DNA from: Hoylesella pleuritidis JCM 14110
GTDB lineage: Bacteria; Bacteroidota; Bacteroidia; Bacteroidales; Bacteroidaceae
Reading direction: 5' to 3'
DNA: 64,000 bases
Assembly (NCBI RefSeq): GCF_000613725.1
Contig: NZ_BAJN01000011.1
Span: 1-64,000 of the forward strand
How positions within the stretch are numbered: position 1 is the first letter of the stretch; each line of letters opens with the position of its first letter. A model generated the notes under the pieces. The model did not search any database. It was not told the origin of the DNA and worked only from the letters and a program-made list of their open reading frames with translations. The translations under genes were made by a program, and so were the position numbers. Below, in pieces: positions 18,977 to 28,487 of the stretch.

Positions 18977-20218
18977 ATGGCTAAGAAAGTGTGTAGCTTC
19001 TGTGGCAGAGGCGAAGACGAAGTGAGATTGTTGATAACCGGAATGAACGGTTTTATCTGCGAGAATTGTGCACAACAGGCTTACCAGATTGCGCAATCGG
19101 CCGGCGCGCTCGATGCCGACGAGGAGGAGCACGCAGCCGATTCGGGATTCAAAGTGAAGAAAGTTCCAAAGCCGAAAGAGATTAAGAAGTATCTCGATCA
19201 ATACATTATCGGTCAGGATGAGGCTAAACGCTTCCTCTCGGTAGCCGTTTATAATCACTACAAACGGCTACAACAGCCCAAGGACGACACAGGAGTGGAG
19301 ATCGAAAAGAGCAATATTATTATGGTGGGAAGCACCGGTACAGGTAAGACTTTGCTTGCCCGTACGATTGCAAAGATGCTTGATGTGCCGTTCACCATTG
19401 TCGATGCGACGGTCTTTACAGAAGCTGGTTACGTGGGAGAAGATGTCGAAAGCATCCTGAGTCGTTTGTTGCAGGTAGCCAATTATGACGTACCTGCGGC
19501 CGAACGAGGTATCGTTTTCATCGACGAGATCGACAAAATCGCCCGGAAAAGTGATAATCCCAGCATTACGCGAGATGTAAGTGGCGAGGGTGTTCAGCAA
19601 GGATTGCTCAAACTTTTGGAAGGAACGATGGTCAATGTACCGCCGAAAGGCGGGCGGAAACATCCCGATCAAGACTATATCCACGTTGATACGAAGAATA
19701 TACTCTTTATTTGCGGCGGTGCGTTCGATGGTATCGAGCGCAAGATTGCACAGCGACTCAACACGCATGTCGTGGGTTATAACTCCGTGCAGAATGTGCG
19801 TAATATCGATAAAAACGACCTGATGCAATACATTCTGCCGCAAGATCTCAAATCGTTCGGCCTGATTCCGGAGATTATCGGGCGTCTACCCGTTCTCACA
19901 TATCTTAATCCTCTCGATCGCGAAGCATTGCGTCGGATTCTCGGAGAACCGAAAAACTCGATTGTCAAACAATACATCAAGCTCTTTGAAATGGACGGAA
20001 TCTCGCTCGATTTCTCCAATGATGCACTTGATTATATCGTTGATAAGGCGATGGAATATAAGCTCGGTGCACGCGGACTACGCTCAATTGTCGAGGCGGT
20101 AATGATGGATGCGATGTTTGAAATTCCTTCCAAGCGCGTCAAAACATTCGAGGTGACCCGCGATTATGCTGTGGCTCAACTCGACAAAGTACATTTACAA
20201 AAATTAGAATCTGCATAA
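18977..20218 (+). CDS. clpX: ATP-dependent Clp protease ATP-binding subunit ClpX
   Basis: 413 aa unfoldase partner of ClpP. The N-terminal zinc-binding domain has two Cys pairs ([10 protein letters not shown] at residues 6-15, CENCAQQ near 32). Walker [12 protein letters not shown] near 117, Walker [14 protein letters not shown] near 177, pore loop [11 protein letters not shown], sensor 2 [13 protein letters not shown]. The LGF-type ClpP-binding loop appears as VVGYNS or a variant and is less certain. It ends 58 bp before a 22-bp repeat array. Confidence 0.97.
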   Translation: MAKKVCSFCGRGEDEVRLLITGMNGFICENCAQQAYQIAQSAGALDADEEEHAADSGFKVKKVPKPKEIKKYLDQYIIGQDEAKRFLSVAVYNHYKRLQQPKDDTGVEIEKSNIIMVGSTGTGKTLLARTIAKMLDVPFTIVDATVFTEAGYVGEDVESILSRLLQVANYDVPAAERGIVFIDEIDKIARKSDNPSITRDVSGEGVQQGLLKLLEGTMVNVPPKGGRKHPDQDYIHVDTKNILFICGGAFDGIERKIAQRLNTHVVGYNSVQNVRNIDKNDLMQYILPQDLKSFGLIPEIIGRLPVLTYLNPLDREALRRILGEPKNSIVKQYIKLFEMDGISLDFSNDALDYIVDKAMEYKLGARGLRSIVEAVMMDAMFEIPSKRVKTFEVTRDYAVAQLDKVHLQKLESA

Positions 20219-20276
20219 ATCGCGACACCCGGTGCAGCTCCTTATAACGGGGGCTGTGCGGGGATTCGTTCTGAAA

Positions 20277-20386
20277 GACCGTTAATCGCACTCCGTTTTA
20301 CTGTTAATTGCGTTCCGTTTAACCGTTAAATGCACTCCGTTTAACTGTTAGTTGCAAGGTGAAAAGCCGTTAAACGCAGAGCATAA
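20277..20386. repeat. 22-bp tandem repeat array, locus 3
   Basis: Five units start at 20277, 20299, 20321, 20343 and 20365. Units read (g/a)aCCGTTAAwYGCRCTCCGTTT and become AGCCGTTAAACGCAG at the end. The array stops 2 bp before the recQ ATG at 20389, so it is either the recQ leader or was inserted right at the gene start. Confidence 0.9.
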
Positions 20387-20388
20387 AC

Positions 20389-22581
20389 ATGCTGCTTACC
20401 GATATGATAAAGGACGTTAATCTTACAAAAGAACTTAAACATTATTTCGGCTTTGATAAATTCAAAGGCGATCAGGAAGCAATCATCCGCAATCTGTTGG
20501 CCGGAAACGACACGTTTGTGTTGATGCCGACAGGCGGCGGCAAGAGTTTGTGTTATCAGTTGCCCTCGCTCATTATGGAGGGGACGGCCATTGTCATCTC
20601 GCCTCTTATCGCTTTGATGAAAAACCAGGTGGATGTTATCAACGGAATCAGTGAAGACGGTAGCATCGCTCACTATCTGAACTCATCTCTCAACAAGGCA
20701 GCTATCACGCAGGTGATGAACGATGTGCGCACGGGAAAGACCAAACTGCTTTATGTGGCACCCGAATCGCTGAACAAAGAAGAGAATGTGGAGTTCTTGC
20801 GAACGGTTAAAATCTCGTTCTATGCTATCGATGAAGCTCATTGTATATCAGAATGGGGACATGATTTTCGCCCTGAATACCGCAACATTCGCCCTACAAT
20901 CAACAAGATCGGAAATGCGCCTGTCATTGCACTCACGGCTACGGCCACTGACAAAGTGCGCTCAGATATCAAGAAAAGTTTAGGAATTACGGATGCACGC
21001 GAGTTCAAAAGTTCGTTCAATCGGCCCAACTTATATTATGAGATACGCCCGAAAACTAATGATATAGACCGCCAGATCATAATGTTTATCCGTCAGCACG
21101 CAGGCAAAAGCGGTATTATTTACTGTTTGGCGCGTAAAAAGGTGGAGGAGCTTGCAGCTGTTTTGCAGGCCAATGACATCAAAGCCGCTCCTTATCACGC
21201 AGGTCTCGACAGTGCCACTCGCTCGCAGACGCAGGACGATTTCTTGATGGAGCGCCTTGATGTTATCGTTGCTACTATTGCATTCGGTATGGGGATAGAC
21301 AAGCCCGATGTGCGTTTCGTGATTCATTATGATATTCCCAAGAGTCTCGAAGGTTATTATCAAGAGACCGGACGGGCCGGACGTGACGGCGGAGAAGGCC
21401 TTTGCATCACGTTCTATTCAAACAAAGATCTCCAAAAATTGGAGAAGATTATGGACGGAAAGTCTGTTGCCGAGCAGGATATCGGTCGACAATTGTTGCA
21501 GGAAACGGCCGCTTATGCAGAGTCGTCCGTATGTCGTCGTAAAATGTTACTGCATTATTTCGGCGAAGAATACGATGAAAACAATTGTCATAATTGTGAT
21601 AATTGTCTCCATCCTAAGGAAAAAAAAGAAGCCCGAAATGCACTGCTCATCGTACTGAATGCTGTAAAAGCCGTTAAGGAAAACTTTCGGACAGATTATG
21701 TAATCGACTTAGTGAAGGGACGCGGAACCGATGACATCGTGTCGCATAAGCACAATGAATTGGACGAATTCGGCAGTGGCGAGGACGAAGACGACAAGAT
21801 TTGGAATCCCGTTATCCGTCAGGCGATTATCGCCGGTTATTTGAAGAAGGATGTGGAGAACTATGGATTGCTCAAACTTACCGCTACCGGCAAACGATTT
21901 ATCAAGCATCCCGTGTCCTTTATGATTGTGGAGGATAAGAATTTCAAGAGCGATTACGATGAGGAAAGGCACGACTCGGCTGCGGCTGCACTCGATCAAG
22001 AACTTTATGCAATGCTGCGCGACCTGCGAAAGCGCATGGCTGCCAAGCTCGGTATTCCTCCTTACGTAATCTTCCAAGATATTTCGCTCGAGCAAATGGC
22101 CACGATGTATCCTGTCAATATGCAGGAATTGCAAAATATTCAGGGCGTAGGTGCGGGGAAAGCGAAACGTTACGGCACTGAGTTTTGCAAGCTTATCCAA
22201 CAGCATTGCAAGGAAAACGACATTGAAAGACCCGAAGAACTGCGCGTGAGAACGGTTGCTAAGAAGAGTATGCTCAAAGTAAAGATCATCCAAAGCATCG
22301 ACCGTCAGATTGCGTTGGACGATATTGCCAATGCCCAAAACATTGATTTCAGTGATTTACTTACGGAAATCGAAGCCATCGTTTACAGTGGGACGAAACT
22401 CAATATCGACTATTTCCTCGACGAAGTAATGGATGATGAACGTGTGGAGGATATTTACGATTATTTCCACGACAGTGTGACCGACAACATAGATACGGCA
22501 ATGGAGGAATTAGGAGGCGACTATACAGAAGACGAAATACGGCTGGTCCGCATCAAATTTCTATCTGAAATGGCCAATTAA
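20389..22581 (+). CDS. recQ: ATP-dependent DNA helicase RecQ
   Basis: 730 aa; an alternative start at 20404 (MIKDVNLTKEL) fits homologues slightly better. Order: superfamily 2 helicase with Walker A MPTGGGKSLCYQLPS near residues 46-60, DEAH box AIDEAHCISEWGHDFRPEY, motif VI YYQETGRAGRDG; RecQ-Ct zinc-binding region with CRRKMLLHYFGE and CHNCDNCL; winged helix; HRDC domain near 535-610; then an extra C-terminal part typical of Bacteroidota RecQ. Role: fork restart and recombination repair. It is followed directly by a MATE gene (TAA then ATG, no gap). Confidence 0.96.
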   Translation: MLLTDMIKDVNLTKELKHYFGFDKFKGDQEAIIRNLLAGNDTFVLMPTGGGKSLCYQLPSLIMEGTAIVISPLIALMKNQVDVINGISEDGSIAHYLNSSLNKAAITQVMNDVRTGKTKLLYVAPESLNKEENVEFLRTVKISFYAIDEAHCISEWGHDFRPEYRNIRPTINKIGNAPVIALTATATDKVRSDIKKSLGITDAREFKSSFNRPNLYYEIRPKTNDIDRQIIMFIRQHAGKSGIIYCLARKKVEELAAVLQANDIKAAPYHAGLDSATRSQTQDDFLMERLDVIVATIAFGMGIDKPDVRFVIHYDIPKSLEGYYQETGRAGRDGGEGLCITFYSNKDLQKLEKIMDGKSVAEQDIGRQLLQETAAYAESSVCRRKMLLHYFGEEYDENNCHNCDNCLHPKEKKEARNALLIVLNAVKAVKENFRTDYVIDLVKGRGTDDIVSHKHNELDEFGSGEDEDDKIWNPVIRQAIIAGYLKKDVENYGLLKLTATGKRFIKHPVSFMIVEDKNFKSDYDEERHDSAAAALDQELYAMLRDLRKRMAAKLGIPPYVIFQDISLEQMATMYPVNMQELQNIQGVGAGKAKRYGTEFCKLIQQHCKENDIERPEELRVRTVAKKSMLKVKIIQSIDRQIALDDIANAQNIDFSDLLTEIEAIVYSGTKLNIDYFLDEVMDDERVEDIYDYFHDSVTDNIDTAMEELGGDYTEDEIRLVRIKFLSEMAN

Positions 22582-23967
22582 ATGGCTTTTCTGCAATTCA
22601 AGAACAGTGATGTTTTGCTGGAATCGATACGCGAAGGGCGACCGATGACACGCAGTGAGAAGCTCAGTTTGATTGTCGGACTGAGTATTCCTTCTATGCT
22701 TGCGCAGATCACCAACGTATTGATGTTTTACATTGATGCTGCAATGGTGGGGCGATTGGGGGCCCGTTCTTCGGCTGCTATTGGCTTGGTGGAATCGTCT
22801 ACGTGGTTGTTCGGGAGCATTGCTACGGCTACTTCGATGGGCTTTTCGGTGCAAGTGGCCAATTTTATCGGTGCAAACGATTTCGTAAAAGCCCGACAAG
22901 TGTTTCGTCACGGCCTCATTGCGTCTTTTGTTCTTAGTCTGGTGATTACGCTGTCGGCTGTTTCCGTAGCTCGACCGCTTCCTTATTGGTTAGGTGGTGG
23001 TCCCGATATTGCACCCGAAGCATCCCTTTATTTCCTGATTGTTGCACTTGCCGTGCCGTTTTTTCAGCTGTCAAGTATTTCCGCATCGATGTTAAAATGT
23101 TCGGGTAATATGCGTATCCCGAGTATCGTCAGCGTGATGATGTGCGTGTTCGATGTGCTGTTCAATTATCTCTTCATTTTCGTTTGCGGCCTTGGTGTAC
23201 CCGGTGCAGCGCTCGGAACGGCATTAGCTTTTGTTTTGGCAGCCTCAGTCGAAGCCTATTTTGCTGTTTTCCGCAATCGGATTCTGTCGTTGCGGCGAGA
23301 GGGCGAGAAGTTTTTCTGGGTGGGAAATTATATCCGTAATGCTTTTAAAATCGGTTTTCCGATGGCTGTACAATCGGTGCTGATGGGCGGTGCACAGATT
23401 GTCAGTACTGTCATTGTTGCTCCGTTGGGCAATATCGCCATTGCAGCCAATACGTTCGGAATCACTGCCGAGAGTCTTTGTTATATGCCGGGCTATGGCA
23501 TTGGTGATGCAGCCACCACCTTAGTGGGGCAAAGTAATGGGTCAGGCAGAGGCGATTTGTGTCGTAGTTTTGCCCGGATGACCGTCTTTTTAGCAATGCT
23601 TGTGATGATGTTAATGGGCATTGTGATGTATGTTTTTGCTCCTGAGATGATCGGAATACTCACGCCTGTGGAAGAGATTCGCCTTTTGGGTACCGACGCT
23701 TTGCGTATTGAAGCCTTTGCTGAGCCGATGTTCGGTGCCGCTATCGTTACGTATTGCGTGTGCGTGGGTGCTGGCGATACTTTGCGTCCGGCTCTAATCA
23801 ACCTTGGAAGTATGTGGTTTGTCCGTCTGACGTTGGCTGCCGCTTTAGCTCCTACCTATGGATTGCGTGGCGTATGGTTTGCAATGGCGGTGGAACTTAC
23901 GTTGCGTGGCGTTCTTTTCCTCATCCGATTGTTCCGTGGAAAATGGATGGGGTGTTTTATTTCGTAA
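22582..23967 (+). CDS. MATE family efflux transporter
   Basis: 461 aa with about 12 membrane segments. Two homologous halves: the first starts LIVGLSIPSMLAQITNVLMFYIDAAMVGRLGARSSAAIGL, the second near residue 250 FKIGFPMAVQSVLMGGAQIVSTVIVAPLGNIAIAANTFGI, both MatE domain signatures. It would export drugs or organic cations driven by Na+ or H+. It starts on the base after the recQ stop, so it is probably co-transcribed. Substrate not predictable. Confidence 0.93.
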   Translation: MAFLQFKNSDVLLESIREGRPMTRSEKLSLIVGLSIPSMLAQITNVLMFYIDAAMVGRLGARSSAAIGLVESSTWLFGSIATATSMGFSVQVANFIGANDFVKARQVFRHGLIASFVLSLVITLSAVSVARPLPYWLGGGPDIAPEASLYFLIVALAVPFFQLSSISASMLKCSGNMRIPSIVSVMMCVFDVLFNYLFIFVCGLGVPGAALGTALAFVLAASVEAYFAVFRNRILSLRREGEKFFWVGNYIRNAFKIGFPMAVQSVLMGGAQIVSTVIVAPLGNIAIAANTFGITAESLCYMPGYGIGDAATTLVGQSNGSGRGDLCRSFARMTVFLAMLVMMLMGIVMYVFAPEMIGILTPVEEIRLLGTDALRIEAFAEPMFGAAIVTYCVCVGAGDTLRPALINLGSMWFVRLTLAAALAPTYGLRGVWFAMAVELTLRGVLFLIRLFRGKWMGCFIS

Positions 23968-24098
23968 TGCCGTAATTGCAGATGGAATACTGATTCGTGA
24001 ATAGATAAACGAATATCAAGAAAAGATGGAACAGTAAAATGAGCGAATTGGATATTTGAAATAAAAAATAATTGTTGTATAAATGATTCATAAATCGA

Positions 24099-26129
24099 AT
24101 GAAAATGAAACGTAAAACATTAATCGTGGCGTTGGCGTTTGCTGCAACGGCAACCTATGCACAGGAGCTTTCGTCGGGTATCGACAAGGCCAATCTGAAC
24201 ACAAGTGTAAAGCCCGGGAACGACTTTTACGAGTATGCGGCCGGCGGATGGATGAAAACGCATCCCCTGGATGCCGAGCATCCGATGAACGGAGCATTCG
24301 TCGACTTGCAGGAATCAGTGCAGAAGCAGATTCGCTCGCTCATCGAAGAATATGCCGGTAAACCGCAACAGAAGGGATCTTTGGGGCAGAAGATTGGCAG
24401 CCTGTACAAAATGATGATGGACAGCGTGCGCTTGAACAAGGACGGTTATGCTCCGCTGAAACCGGTGTTGGCGCGCATTAACGCCGTTAAGAACCGCAAA
24501 GAATATCAGTTAGTGGCCGCAGACATTGACCGTCAAGGTGGTAACACATTAATGTTTGGCATCGGTGTAGGAGCCGACCAGCGCAATGCGGCGATGAACA
24601 TCGTGGGTATTGGTCAGGGTGGACTCGGTTTGGGCGAGCGCGATTATTATCTCAACGACGACGAACAAACTAAAAACGTGCGTGAGGCTTACAAGGTTTA
24701 TCTAAAAAAACTCTTTACACTCGTGGGCTATGACGAGGCTGCAGCCGAAAAGAAAATGCAGGCGGTGATGGCCATTGAGACGCGGATAGCCAGGGTCAGC
24801 TACGATATGGTGAAGTTGCGCGATGTGGATGCGAATTATCACAAGATGACTTATGCCAAGCTCGTTGAAGAGTTTCCTGGCATTGATTGGGGAAACGTGT
24901 TTCTGATTTCGGGCTTCCCGCGTTTCGATGAAGTGGACGTCGGGCAGCCCGAACCTATCCACGAAGTCGAGAAAATATTGACCGAGGCATCGCTCGACGA
25001 CTTGAAGAGTTACGCCGAAGTGCGTGTCATATCCAGTGCATCGAGTATGCTGACCGACGAGTTTCGTGCTGCCTCTTTCGCGTTCAATCGAGTGCTCAGT
25101 GGTGTTCAGCAGGACCGCCCGCGCTGGAAACGTAGCGTGTCGCTCGTAAGCGGCGTTCTCGGCGAGGCTATCGGCAAGCTCTATGTAGAGAAATATTTCC
25201 CTGAAAGCAGCAAGAAGCGTATGATCGAGTTGGTGCACAACTTACAGACGGCACTGCGAGAGCGCATCGAGGAGGCTACGTGGATGAGTGCCGCTACCAA
25301 GGCACAGGCTATCGACAAGCTGGCCAACTTCATTATCAAGATTGGTTATCCTGATAAGTGGAAGGATTACAGTGGCCTGCAAATCAACGATAGTCTCTCC
25401 TTGTTTGACAATATGGCCCGGGTCTCAGAGTGGTTCACGATGGATGAGATCGGTCGAAAGGTGAACAAGCCCGTGGATAAGACCGAATGGGGAATGACAC
25501 CGCAGACCATCAATGCTTATTACAACCCCACGACTAACGAGATCTGTTTTCCTGCGGCCATCCTGCAACCGCCGTTCTTCGATCCGCAAGCCGATGATGC
25601 GGCCAATTACGGGGCCATCGGGGCCGTGATCGGTCACGAAATGAGCCACGGATTTGACGATCAGGGCTGCCAGTTCGACAAGAACGGTAATCAGCACAAC
25701 TGGTGGACAGCGGCTGACAAGAAGAATTTTGATCTTCGGACGAAAGTGCTTGTAGATCATTTCAGCAACTTCGAGGTACTGCCCGGCAAGAAAATAAATG
25801 GCAAGCAGACGCTCGGCGAGAATATCGGAGACAACGGCGGGCTGAACGTTGCGTTCCGTGCTCTGCAAAACGAGATGAAAAAGAATCCGCTGGCCGATAA
25901 AGACGGCTTTACGCCTGCACAGCGTTTCTTCCTTGCCTATGCTCGCGTATGGGCGCGCAATGCTACGCCGCAGATTCAGGCTTATCTGCTCACGGCCGAT
26001 GTACATTCGCCGAGTATCGCTCGCGTAAACTGTGCTCTGCCTATGATTGATGCCTGGTATCAAGCTTTCAACGTTAAGAAAGGCGACCGCTTGTTCGTCC
26101 CCAAGAACAAGCGCGCACATATTTGGTAA
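24099..26129 (+). CDS. M13 (neprilysin/PepO) family zinc endopeptidase
   Basis: 676 aa. Signal peptide MKMKRKTLIVALAFAATATYA with likely cleavage near residue 22, so the enzyme is exported. The mature part starts DKANLNTSVKPGNDFYEYAAGGWMKTHPL, the M13 N-terminal pattern. Zinc site VIGHEMSHGFDDQG (HExxH) near residues 510-523, third ligand Glu in ENIGDNGGLNVAF near 570, VNAYYN-like motif as INAYYNPTTNEICFPAAILQPPFF. C-terminal VNCALPMIDAWYQAF is close to the family NxxxxxxxxF(C)xxW ending. Cleaves peptides; in oral Bacteroidota PepO-type enzymes act on host peptides. Confidence 0.95.
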   Translation: MKMKRKTLIVALAFAATATYAQELSSGIDKANLNTSVKPGNDFYEYAAGGWMKTHPLDAEHPMNGAFVDLQESVQKQIRSLIEEYAGKPQQKGSLGQKIGSLYKMMMDSVRLNKDGYAPLKPVLARINAVKNRKEYQLVAADIDRQGGNTLMFGIGVGADQRNAAMNIVGIGQGGLGLGERDYYLNDDEQTKNVREAYKVYLKKLFTLVGYDEAAAEKKMQAVMAIETRIARVSYDMVKLRDVDANYHKMTYAKLVEEFPGIDWGNVFLISGFPRFDEVDVGQPEPIHEVEKILTEASLDDLKSYAEVRVISSASSMLTDEFRAASFAFNRVLSGVQQDRPRWKRSVSLVSGVLGEAIGKLYVEKYFPESSKKRMIELVHNLQTALRERIEEATWMSAATKAQAIDKLANFIIKIGYPDKWKDYSGLQINDSLSLFDNMARVSEWFTMDEIGRKVNKPVDKTEWGMTPQTINAYYNPTTNEICFPAAILQPPFFDPQADDAANYGAIGAVIGHEMSHGFDDQGCQFDKNGNQHNWWTAADKKNFDLRTKVLVDHFSNFEVLPGKKINGKQTLGENIGDNGGLNVAFRALQNEMKKNPLADKDGFTPAQRFFLAYARVWARNATPQIQAYLLTADVHSPSIARVNCALPMIDAWYQAFNVKKGDRLFVPKNKRAHIW

Positions 26130-26151
26130 GGGTTCTCCCGGCCTAAGAAAG

Positions 26152-26188
26152 AACCGTTGCAGACCGCTTCGTGTCTGCAACGGTTTTT
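26152..26188 (+). terminator. Terminator after the M13 peptidase gene
   Basis: Perfect 13-bp stem AACCGTTGCAGAC (26152-26164) with GTCTGCAACGGTT (26173-26185), followed by TTT. Confidence 0.85.
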
Positions 26189-26247
26189 GATAGGTTAAAA
26201 TAACGTGAGTTCGACGAATTGTAATTGTTTGTGAATGGGATGATGTT

Positions 26248-26341
26248 GCATCCCACGAGTGATCTATAAACGCATCCCACGAGTGGGGTGCGATGATACC
26301 CCACGAGTGCCCCCTTGAAGTACCCCACTCGTGGGGTATAG
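26248..26341. repeat. Cluster of CCCACGAGTG motifs
   Basis: The motif CCCACGAGTG appears three times in direct orientation and once inverted (CCCACTCGTGGGG) within about 95 bp; the last forms a near-palindrome TACCCCACTCGTGGGGTA. The stretch has no ORF and sits between two convergent terminators. Function unknown. Confidence 0.8.
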
Positions 26342-26435
26342 GCGCATCTTTTTTTATGGAGATGAAAGCGGTTTCGCCTTGTTCGAGGGTCGCAGCGACA
26401 TACTTTTGATGTTCTCACGAGGTCTTGGATATCAG

Positions 26436-26474
26436 AAATCCCCGGATGCAATAAAATGCTGCATCCGGGGATTT
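26436..26474 (-). terminator. Hairpin after the flotillin gene
   Basis: Perfect 15-bp inverted repeat AAATCCCCGGATGCA (26436-26450) and TGCATCCGGGGATTT (26460-26474), just past the flotillin stop. There is no long T run on the minus strand. Confidence 0.6.
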
Positions 26475-26492
26475 GTCTTTCCGAGGCTCGGT

Positions 26493-27997
26493 TCAATCTT
26501 TCTCGGGAGCAGTCGGTTCCTCGCCTTTGATACTGTCGATAACCTCTTGTGCTTCGCCATTGAGGTTGATGTTTCGGGTGGTCTTGGCCTGGATAGAACC
26601 GGCTTTCATAATGTCGGCCATATCTACGCCGGTGGCCGATTTGAGTACATCGAATGCCTGCTTGATGGCGATGGTACATTGCCACTCATCGCACTGATGC
26701 CGTTCCCGTCTCCGCTGTAAATGTTGACATCCTTGATGGCACTGATCGGTTTGGCCACATTTTCCACAATTTGCGGCAAGACTTCGATCATCATTTGTGC
26801 AACGGCAGCATTGTTATATTTCTTGTAAGCCTCGGCTTTCTTGTCCATTGCTTGTGCCTCGGCCTCACCTTTCTTTAAAATGGCATAAGCCTCGGCTTCA
26901 CCTTTGGCTTTGATACCCTGGGCTTCTTGCTCCAATTGGTAGCGGGTGGCGTCAGAAGCCGCATTTTGAGCCTGTGCTCGCTGCTCAGCCTCATAGCGTT
27001 GGGCTTCGGCCACGCGTTTGCGCTGTTCGAGATCGGCCTCGGCATTCTTCTGAACCTGATATTTGTCGGCATCTGCTTTCTTCTCAACTTCGGCGGACAA
27101 ACGGTTTTGACGAATAACGATCTGTTCTTGCGAGAGAATCTGCTCACGCTTGGTCTTTTCGATTTCGGCCTCGACGGTCTTGATGTTGATGGTCTTCTGC
27201 TGTTCCTGTTGCTGAATGGCATAGGCCGCATCGGCATCAGCCTGTGCGGTGTCGGCCTGTTTTTTCAGGTCGGCCCGTTTCAGGGCGAGATCGTTGTTCT
27301 TCATTGCGATAGCCGTGTCGGCATCCACCCGCGCATCGTTGGCATCCTTGTCGGCGTGTGCCACTTGTATTTTCACATCGCGCTCGGCATTGGCTCGGTT
27401 GATGGATGCATCCTTTTTAATCTTTGCCGTATTGTCGGCACCGAGGTCGTGGATAAGTCCTTCCTTATCGGTCACGTTCTGGATGTTGCACGAGATGATT
27501 TCTATTCCCAATTTGGCCATATCCGGTTGGGCTTTCTGCATCACTTGGTCGGAAAAACCGTCGCGGTCGGTGTTGAGCGACCGCAGGTCGAGCGTACCGA
27601 TGATTTCGCGCATATTACCCTGCAATGAGTCTTGCAGCTGTTCGGCAATTATTGTGGGAGTCATATTGAGGAAGTTCTTTGCGGCCAAGCGTGTGCCTTC
27701 GGCATTGGGCGTGACGCGTATCTTCGCCACGGCATCCACGTCTACGTTGATGAAGTCGTTGGTCGGAACGCTCTCCTCGGTCTTGATATCCACGGTGATT
27801 TGTCCCAAGTAAACACGGTCCAATCGTTCGAGGAACGGGATGCGAAAGCCACCCGATCCGATGAGTACACGTGGTTCGCGGCTGAGTCCCGAGATAATGA
27901 ACGCATAAGAGGGCGGCGCCTTGACATAAGAAGTAAAGATAAAAATGAACAGCAGTACAACGGCTGCGGCAATGATTGCATAAATGGTTGGTTCCAT
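26493..27997 (-). CDS. Flotillin-like SPFH protein, frame broken near the C-terminus
   Basis: About 501 aa once one base is added near 26673 (GTACCATC to GTACCCATC). The reading then continues GNVPIAIKQAFDVLKSATGVDMADIMKAG and ends GEEPTAPEKD with a stop at 26493. N-terminal membrane segment IIAAAVVLLFIFIFTSYV, then an SPFH domain (PPSYAFIISGLSREPRVLIGSGGFRIPFLERLDRVYLGQ), followed by a long Ala/Glu/Lys/Gln-rich coiled coil (about residues 190-380). Flotillins scaffold membrane microdomains. Without the repair the frame ends in an unrelated SRHSMYSNRPPA tail. Confidence 0.88.
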
Positions 27998-28487
27998 AAG
28001 CCGATTTGTTTTTGTAGGGTTATTGAATATTCAGATATTTTCTTCCGAGTTTGATTTGTGATGGCAAAAATACATATTTCTTTTCAAATCTGCAAGTGTT
28101 TATTTTTGAAATGCGTGTGTGTTTCGATCTTCCTATCAAGAGATGTTATTCTTTTGCTTGAAATCTGACAGAATAATGCGTTTGTAGGTATCGAATCTGT
28201 TTGTCTGTCGGCTTGATTCACCTTAATCGAAACATTTTGCAGCATATTTATTTTGAATGAGAAGTATAGGAGTAGACGGCGAGTAGTATAGGGGTAGTGG
28301 GGCAGAAGTCCTATACTACTGCTTATTGCCGAGTATGGGGTGAGGGATGGAAGATGAATTTTGAAATTCGATATGAATGTTTTCTTGGTTTGAGTTTTTA
28401 CACTTTACCTAATATGTAGATAAAATTTGTCCCTTCCCCGGTCGCAATCGGTTGGGGAAGGGACATCAACGTATGAAGTGAAGAAAA
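27998..28487. other. 490-bp gap with two hairpins
   Basis: No gene is seen. An inverted repeat AGTAGTATAGG (28282-28292) with CCTATACTACT (28310-28320) lies here; the 16 bases GCAGAAGTCCTATACT at 28302 occur again at 47394. The serpin terminator lies at 28428-28465. The flotillin promoter region is at the left end, without a clear TAnnTTTG box. Confidence 0.6.
28428..28465 (-). terminator. Terminator after the serpin gene
   Basis: Perfect 12-bp stem TGTCCCTTCCCC (28428-28439) with GGGGAAGGGACA (28454-28465); on the minus strand it is followed by AAATTTTAT. It lies about 20 bp past the serpin stop. Confidence 0.7.

Noticed and set aside
26143..26685. 180-aa Arg/Tyr-rich frame on the minus strand
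   Set aside because: It runs across the terminators, the CCCACGAGTG repeats and the end of the flotillin gene in another frame; composition is not protein-like.
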